Assembly (NCBI GenBank): GCA_033675265.1 | Contig: JAUJYZ010000465.1 | Location: 174,501 to 238,500, forward strand | Direction: 5' to 3' | Source of the DNA: Actinostola sp. cb2023 | Lineage: Eukaryota; Cnidaria; Anthozoa; Actiniaria; Actinostolidae | DNA: 64,000 nt | Translations under genes and position numbers: made by a program | Shown here: piece after piece, positions 61,201 through 64,000 of the stretch | How the letters are laid out: every line of letters begins with the position of its first letter | Position numbering within the stretch: the stretch's first letter is position 1 | The notes under the pieces: model-generated | The model's input: only the letters and a program-made list of their open reading frames with translations | Databases searched by the model: none | What the model was told of the DNA's origin: nothing

Positions 61201-61810
61201 ACCGCTTCAAGATAGCGCAGGAAACTATTTTACCTATTTTACCAAAACATATAATAACGGTACGAAATATTGCTACCTCAATAATAATTTATAAATAATT
61301 TAATATTTATATTAAATTACATTGCGCGTGTTACATAGGAAGATGCTCACACGCGCATTACAAGATGTCACACTAATTACAATAACACTAATATCTCGTT
61401 TTAGATCCCTTCAATCAAATCTTGTAAGAGACGACACCTGGCAGCATTTTCTCATCACCTGGGAAGGATTAACAAACGGAAAAATAGTCCTTTACAAAAA
61501 TGGAAACAAGGAGTCACAGCAGACACAACATCAGAAACACGAAACGGTCGCAACAGGTGGTGAAATGTATTTGGGTCAAAAGCACGATGGGTTTGATCCC
61601 ACTAAGGTCATTAAAGGAAGCATTGCAGATCTTCACATGTGGGCAAATGCAGTCACAGCAGGCACGGCCAGAGCCATGTCTACATGGAAGTGTCAAACCA
61701 TTTCACACTTTTGGGAAAGGAAACATTCTGGCTTGGGAGACCATCTTAAAGTCAACCTTCAATGGACAAGTTTCAAAAACGTGCCCTGCAACTTGCCATC
61801 CTTAGAGTAG
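43170..61810 (+). CDS. Secreted PAN/Apple, EGF-like, Ser-rich stalk, pentraxin protein; six exons (485 aa)
   Basis: Predicted secreted recognition or matrix protein. Exons 43170-43233, 46029-46270, 47722-47827, 48712-49122, 58157-58385 and 61405-61810 join with GT/AG sites and matching phases (1, 0, 1, 1, 2) and total 486 codons including TAG. Order: signal peptide (1-20), PAN/Apple domain (22-102), EGF-like Cys module (103-137), Ser/Thr/Pro-rich stalk of about 137 residues, then a pentraxin domain (about 275-485). Every junction keeps the frame. PAN and EGF modules bind proteins or glycans; pentraxins bind ligands in a Ca-dependent way. Intron 4 (9.0 kb) holds a LINE in sense orientation. 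No membrane anchor seen. Function is inferred from domains only; additional skipped exons cannot be excluded. Confidence 0.88.
43487..43840. repeat. Dispersed foldback repeat, TATTCTTGTAAAACCATAAC family, copy 2
   Basis: Has both arms: AAAGTAATAACTGGGAGT (43590) and CCCAGTTATTACTTTATAC (43698). Parts are shared with 36120-36356 and 39755-39880. Confidence 0.82.
44651..44750. repeat. Inverted repeat, TATTAGAGTGCAAATATTAT arms
   Basis: About 32-bp arms. Immediately followed (44750-44865) by repeated ATTCTCTATATAGAGAATACTAAT palindromes. Confidence 0.88.
45631..45968 (+). repeat. Tandem duplication of 169 bp
   Basis: 45631-45799 and 45800-45968 are identical except for one G in a G-run (GGGGAGGGGGG). 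Very recent, or an assembly artefact. Confidence 0.95.
46029..46270 (+). CDS. Pentraxin-gene exon 2: PAN/Apple domain
   Basis: Acceptor tttctttag, donor GCAGAG|gtgagg. Pattern DDSHCRSQCYMNDLCLSCNY...TCELSES is the PAN_1/Apple core; six cysteines including GGCKT at the start. Confidence 0.9.
46385..47590 (+). repeat. About 1.2-kb minisatellite, TACTTGATGCTTGTTCTTGA unit
   Basis: Roughly 40 units of about 29 bp (continuing TCTTCTTGG), with length variants from extra GTTCTT or GATCTA. Fills most of intron 2 of the pentraxin gene and ends about 130 bases before exon 3. Confidence 0.95.
47722..47827 (+). CDS. Pentraxin-gene exon 3: EGF-like module
   Basis: Six cysteines; the second half, C-x-C-x8-C with Gly (KCECNSTAPGSNC), matches EGF cysteines 4-6. 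The first half is shorter than usual. Donor GCAA|gtaggt. Confidence 0.8.
47903..47997. repeat. Small foldback MITE, TGTAGCTGCACAAA family, copy 2
   Basis: See 24408-24501. Begins 75 bases after the exon 3 donor site. Confidence 0.85.
48045..48230 (+). repeat. Dispersed repeat, CCGGTCTCGTGAGG family, copy 3
   Basis: GACGTCATTTCCGGTCTCGT at one end, TTTTAACAGCTGATTGATAT at the other. In intron 3. Confidence 0.8.
48712..49122 (+). CDS. Pentraxin-gene exon 4: Ser-rich repeat stalk
   Basis: Acceptor taacttttcag, donor CAACAG|gtacgt. Contains a 24-bp repeat (48770-49010) read as FPSSSSS(S/F)-type octamers, then a Thr/Ser-rich end (TPTTTASVSTTSSTST). A likely O-glycosylated mucin-like spacer. Confidence 0.88.
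49123..50413. other. Intron 4, upstream of the LINE
   Basis: No repeat or exon recognised in 1.3 kb. Confidence 0.5.
50414..50426 (+). repeat. Target-site duplication, left copy
   Basis: ATAAGATAAATTG, identical to 57360-57372, flanking the LINE. Confidence 0.92.
50497..51356 (+). pseudogene. LINE ORF1 (coiled coil and RRM-type RNA-binding protein), one frame break
   Basis: RNA-binding, trimer-forming chaperone of the LINE particle. First frame 50497-50895: basic start, then a coiled coil (KKILEKLEKLDTLENVM, ENQFTHLGKKMDSLETKQLE). It meets TGA beside a T7 run at 50897-50903. The second frame, 50892-51356, continues with the L1 ORF1 core: YSKRENLIFMGIP, EFQRLHRFG, RPVIARFLRYKDVIKVL, then QDFPKEIQDSRKRQL and YFSKSKPDKLYIEGKL. 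The break is one base and the domains are in the right order. Confidence 0.88.
51820..56956 (+). pseudogene. LINE ORF2 (endonuclease, reverse transcriptase, zinc ribbon), several frame breaks and a nested insertion
   Basis: Nicks target DNA and reverse-transcribes the element. Starts at ATG 51820 (CTFLSLNVRGLRSYSKR). A frame break at about 51895-51905 precedes KKADIIFLQETY. Endonuclease motifs follow: LLLLNIYAPN, ILIGGDFN, SRRYTWRQK. The coding line is cut at 52432 by a TIR element and resumes at about 53910 (LDFWLVSDGLQ, SDHSAITL). Further breaks are near 54195, 54940, 56400 and 56535. RT: FKNNKTPGNDGLNAEFYK, IDFEKAFDSLKW, GVRQGDPLSPYLF, and FADD at 55417-55428. C-terminus: TREFQFKILHRILTT and CTFGCVEEETLEHLFYHC (56696-56749). 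Confidence 0.92.
52433..53901. mobile_element. 1.47-kb TIR element nested in LINE ORF2
   Basis: Perfect 20-bp inverted ends CATGGCGAACAATTTCATAC at 52433-52452 and 53882-53901. The LINE endonuclease coding sequence stops at the left end and resumes just after the right end. No transposase in the interior. Target duplication is short or absent and could not be resolved (at most 1-2 bases). Confidence 0.88.
57360..57372 (+). repeat. Target-site duplication, right copy
   Basis: ATAAGATAAATTG directly after the A-rich tail. The following bases (57372-57412) form a 15-bp stem GGTTATTGAAT.. / ..ATTCAATAACC. Confidence 0.92.
57373..58156. other. Intron 4, downstream of the LINE
   Basis: A 61-codon minus-strand ORF at 57401-57586 (TGKTCKLPIGIRDFIRERLLDY) reads plausibly but has no recognised domain. 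No repeat otherwise. Confidence 0.4.
58157..58385 (+). CDS. Pentraxin-gene exon 5: pentraxin domain, first part
   Basis: Acceptor gtgttccag, donor TCAGC|gtaagt. Starts DCQLDFPRASTQDYVTI, then FTLSFWLKI where most pentraxins have FTLC, and MSLGIKRDGITEIDING. Confidence 0.9.
58563..58762. mobile_element. Tc1/mariner-type MITE, 200 bp
   Basis: CAGTGTGGACACTCCAACCG / CGGTTCGAGTGTCCATACTG ends with TA at 58561-58562 and 58763-58764. In intron 5. Confidence 0.88.
58765..59212. other. Intron 5, unassigned
   Basis: Nothing recognised. Confidence 0.45.
59213..59421. repeat. Near-perfect 209-bp hairpin
   Basis: About 90-bp arms (TTGCCGTCATGCGTTGCAAG... / complement) around a loop of roughly 30 bases (about 59303-59332), with only a few mismatches. 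In intron 5. Confidence 0.93.
59422..61404. other. Intron 5, remainder, with a duplicated segment
   Basis: 59926-60025 and 61066-61160 are about 95-bp direct copies (CGCCATCTTGAAAGGTAGCC ... GAATAATTGTCGAAGGTGTT). Otherwise no exon or repeat recognised. Confidence 0.6.
61405..61810 (+). CDS. Pentraxin-gene exon 6: pentraxin domain, second part, stop
   Basis: Acceptor tctcgttttag. DDTWQHFLITWEGLTNGKIVLYKNG and GEMYLGQKHDGFDP, then KGSIADLHMW, are pentraxin landmarks. The signature Cys (H-x-C-x-[ST]-W) is Leu here. Stop TAG at 61808-61810. Confidence 0.92.
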
Positions 61811-61978
61811 ATGACAGAAGTTCATCCCATTTGTAGTTTAATATTTCACGCAAGTCAAGAATATGCGGTAATAATACTTTAATAATACTTTAATATTTAT
61901 AAAGCGCTTTTCCTAGTGCTCAAAGCGCTATCTAAATTATAATTACAATGATAAAAATGTAGAATAGATTCGTCTCCT

Positions 61979-62182
61979 GGGGCCCGTTTCTCGAAAGCCC
62001 CGTAAACTTTTCGGGCCCAAAAAGATATCCCAGAAATGTGAGACACTTACTTTGCAAAGCTGTTCTTTTGACATGTTGTTACAGAGTTTCATGTCTGTAA
62101 ACTGCTTTGTTTTGAAGATATAGATTTTTAAAGAAACCCTTTTCGGGCCCGATAAGCTTTCGGGGTTTTCGAGAGACGGCCT
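61979..62182. repeat. MITE with GGGCCCGTTTCTCGAAAG ends
   Basis: Imperfect inverted repeat: GGGCCCGTTTCTCGAAAGCCCCG and, inverted, CGGGG..TTTCGAGAGACGGCC, each with an inner CTTTTCGGGCCC. About 170 bases after the pentraxin stop codon. Confidence 0.8.
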
Positions 62183-62185
62183 CCT

Positions 62186-62325
62186 GGACCCGACAAGGAC
62201 CCGACAAGGACCCGACAAGGACCCGACAAGGACCCGACAAGGACCCGACAAGGACCCGACAAGGACCCGACAAGGACCCGACAAGGACCCGACAAGGACC
62301 CGACAAGGACGACAAGGACCTGACA
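62186..62325 (+). repeat. 12-bp tandem repeat (GACCCGACAAGG)
   Basis: About eleven nearly perfect copies with degenerate units at the right end. Translated ORFs here are repeat artefacts. Confidence 0.95.
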
Positions 62326-62782
62326 AGGACCTCATCAGTCAGCTACACATACTGCGTACTCTAGTAGTTACGCACATAACTGGCTCTGGAAAGATTGGCA
62401 CGCGCACTACCTGATAAAACTCAACGGTCGACTAATCGCACAGCAAGATTACAACCGTTGATCAAGGTATAATGATAATTGGTAGAGCAATATATGCAAC
62501 AAAATATTGAACACGATAACAGCACATCCAAAAAGAGGGCAACTCATCCAATGACATAAGAAGACACCGACAAAAATGACAAACAATCCAACATTCACAG
62601 ATCTAACAAGATGGCAACACGTTCGATAAAAATATCGGCAGCACATGTACTACTGACATAGTAGTGCACCCAACCAGATGACAACATATATCCGCCAAGA
62701 TACTGAACAATATACATTAACTTTGAAGATGCCGTAATCAGGCATGATATAAGGAGTTATCTCTGTTTAAATTAATCGAAAA
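62326..62782. other. Unassigned stretch
   Basis: No gene or repeat recognised. Confidence 0.45.
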
Positions 62783-62786
62783 TTAA

Positions 62787-63186
62787 AGTGCAACTAACCC
62801 CTATGAGATTGTTTTAAAAATCTATTCAATATAAGCTGAATGGTGGGTTCAGTGATATTTGATGACGTCTACTAAGGAATCGTTTATTAACAAAAACGCC
62901 CTTGTGCTGATAATTGACATTTGTAAACTTACAGAATATTTTCACAGTCTTTATAAATGATTTTATAACTTTTTTGCCCATTTAAAAAAATAGTTATTCT
63001 TGAAAAAGTCGAAATAAGCCTATGGCAAATTCCTTAGTAGACGTTATCAAATTTGCATATAGAGATTTCAAACCTCTATAACTCATAAACGCAAGGTTCA
63101 AATCACAAAATACTGAACCCACCAACTATTCATGCAGCTTATATTGAATAGATTTTTTAAATTATCTCATAGGGGTTAGTTGCAAT
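62787..63186. mobile_element. Foldback MITE, AGTG/TTAA family, copy 3
   Basis: Ends AGTGCAACTAACCCCTATGA and complement (one mismatch), TTAA at 62783-62786 and 63187-63190. Interior close to copy 1, with a deletion of part of the left arm. Confidence 0.9.
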
Positions 63187-63190
63187 TTAA

Positions 63191-63858
63191 GGTACCAGGG
63201 GACCTTCGTGACACTGTTCACTGAAAGTCGCGTAGCGCGCTAACCACTCGTCCAACATGTATAAAAGTATACATTTTCTTAAATAAATGCAGATTCTAAA
63301 TATGCTGGAGATTATTTCCTATTTTGTAAATGTTTTTTGTTATTGCACATTTTAGAAAATTCGACCGGCCTTGTTCAAAGAGAATTTTGCACGCGGGAAT
63401 TCAATCGATTTCTAAACGGATCAATGCCATTGTAATGAGCACACTTTGTTCTAAAAAACTGTGTCTCCGTGCCTCGTTTAAAAGTTATTTGATGATTTAT
63501 GTGTAAATCGCTTAAAAACACATTAATGAACTTTGACAGCAAATATCTCCTCAACAAAAGCGTTTATCGGAAATCGGAGACACAGTTTTTTAGAACAAAG
63601 TGAGCTCATTACAATGGCACTTTCCGTTTAGAAATCGATTGAAGTTCCGCGTGCACAATTCTCTTTGAACAAGGCCGGTCGAATTTTCTAAAATGTGCAA
63701 TAACAAAAAATATTTATAAATAGGAAATAATCTCCAGCATATTTAGAATCTGCATTTATTCAGCTTTAAGAATATGTATACTTTTATACTTGTTGGACGA
63801 GTGGTTAGCGCGCTACGCGGCTTTCAGTGAACAGTGGTCACGAAGGTCCCCTGGTACC
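63191..63858. mobile_element. 668-bp foldback element, GGTACCAGGGGACC ends, TTAA flanks
   Basis: Arms of about 300 bases (GGTACCAGGGGACCTTCGTG ... CACGAAGGTCCCCTGGTACC) flanked by TTAA at 63187-63190 and 63859-63862. Shares the left TTAA with the previous element. A GTGGTTAGCGCGCTACGCG word in each arm looks like a tRNA D-arm, but no full tRNA is present. Confidence 0.9.
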
Positions 63859-63862
63859 TTAA

Positions 63863-64000
63863 AGTGATGGAACTCAGCAAGTTGACTATGAAGGTTGTAG
63901 CATCAACTTAAACGTCCAAGTAGTAAAATACCACCGCTTGAATTGAACCAGAGCCAACTATTTCTTTAATACTCATTCTTTCCAAGAACCTTGTAACAGG
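63863..64000. other. Window end, unassigned
   Basis: Nothing recognised. Confidence 0.5.

Noticed and set aside
63788..63815. tRNA-like GTGGTTAGCGCG (A-box resemblance)
   Set aside because: No acceptor stem, anticodon arm or B box follows, and the word lies in a foldback arm present twice.

Overview
This window looks like a nuclear genome segment of an invertebrate animal, most likely an anthozoan cnidarian (coral or sea anemone). That is an inference. It rests on intron-rich genes for secreted lectin-type proteins (a C-type lectin and a PAN/EGF/mucin/pentraxin protein), an AT-rich background, and a dense load of LINEs, Ty3/gypsy elements, tyrosine-recombinase (Crypton-like) elements and foldback MITEs. 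There are no operons, Shine-Dalgarno-driven genes, rRNA genes or CRISPR arrays. Exons were built by hand from reading frames, GT/AG splice sites and matching intron phases.

Layout. 1-3166: the 5' end of a Ty3/gypsy LTR retrotransposon on the minus strand (LTR, primer site, gag, UGA, protease, RT). 3167-8725: mostly non-coding, with dispersed repeats and hairpins. 8726-17875: a tyrosine-recombinase gene on the minus strand, split by a 7.7-kb DNA transposon (9910-17587). The transposon has about 1-kb terminal inverted repeats and a seven-exon transposase-like gene that I could reconstruct exon by exon. 17876-23876: a string of MITEs and tandem repeats. 23896-28423: a three-exon secreted C-type lectin gene on the minus strand. 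28500-31429: repeats. 31430-34164: a plus-strand gene for an extremely charged E/K/R repeat protein with a duplicated exon. 34165-43130: foldback elements, a palindrome array, a Tc1-like MITE, and a LINE 3' fragment split by a 1.76-kb DNA transposon. 43170-61810: a six-exon plus-strand gene predicting a 485-residue secreted protein (signal peptide, PAN/Apple, EGF-like, Ser-rich stalk, pentraxin). Its intron 4 contains an apparently full-length LINE (50427-57359) with a 13-bp target duplication and a nested TIR element. 61811-64000: tandem repeats and two adjacent TTAA-flanked foldback elements.

The two best-supported host genes encode secreted glycan-recognition type proteins: an EPN-type C-type lectin, and a pentraxin on a PAN/mucin stalk. 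Both suit an innate-recognition, mucus or matrix role, but nothing in the sequence proves co-function. The rest is mobile DNA at several nesting depths. Single-base frame breaks are common in the mobile elements and in one host gene, often in A/T homopolymers, so some may be sequencing indels rather than true mutations.
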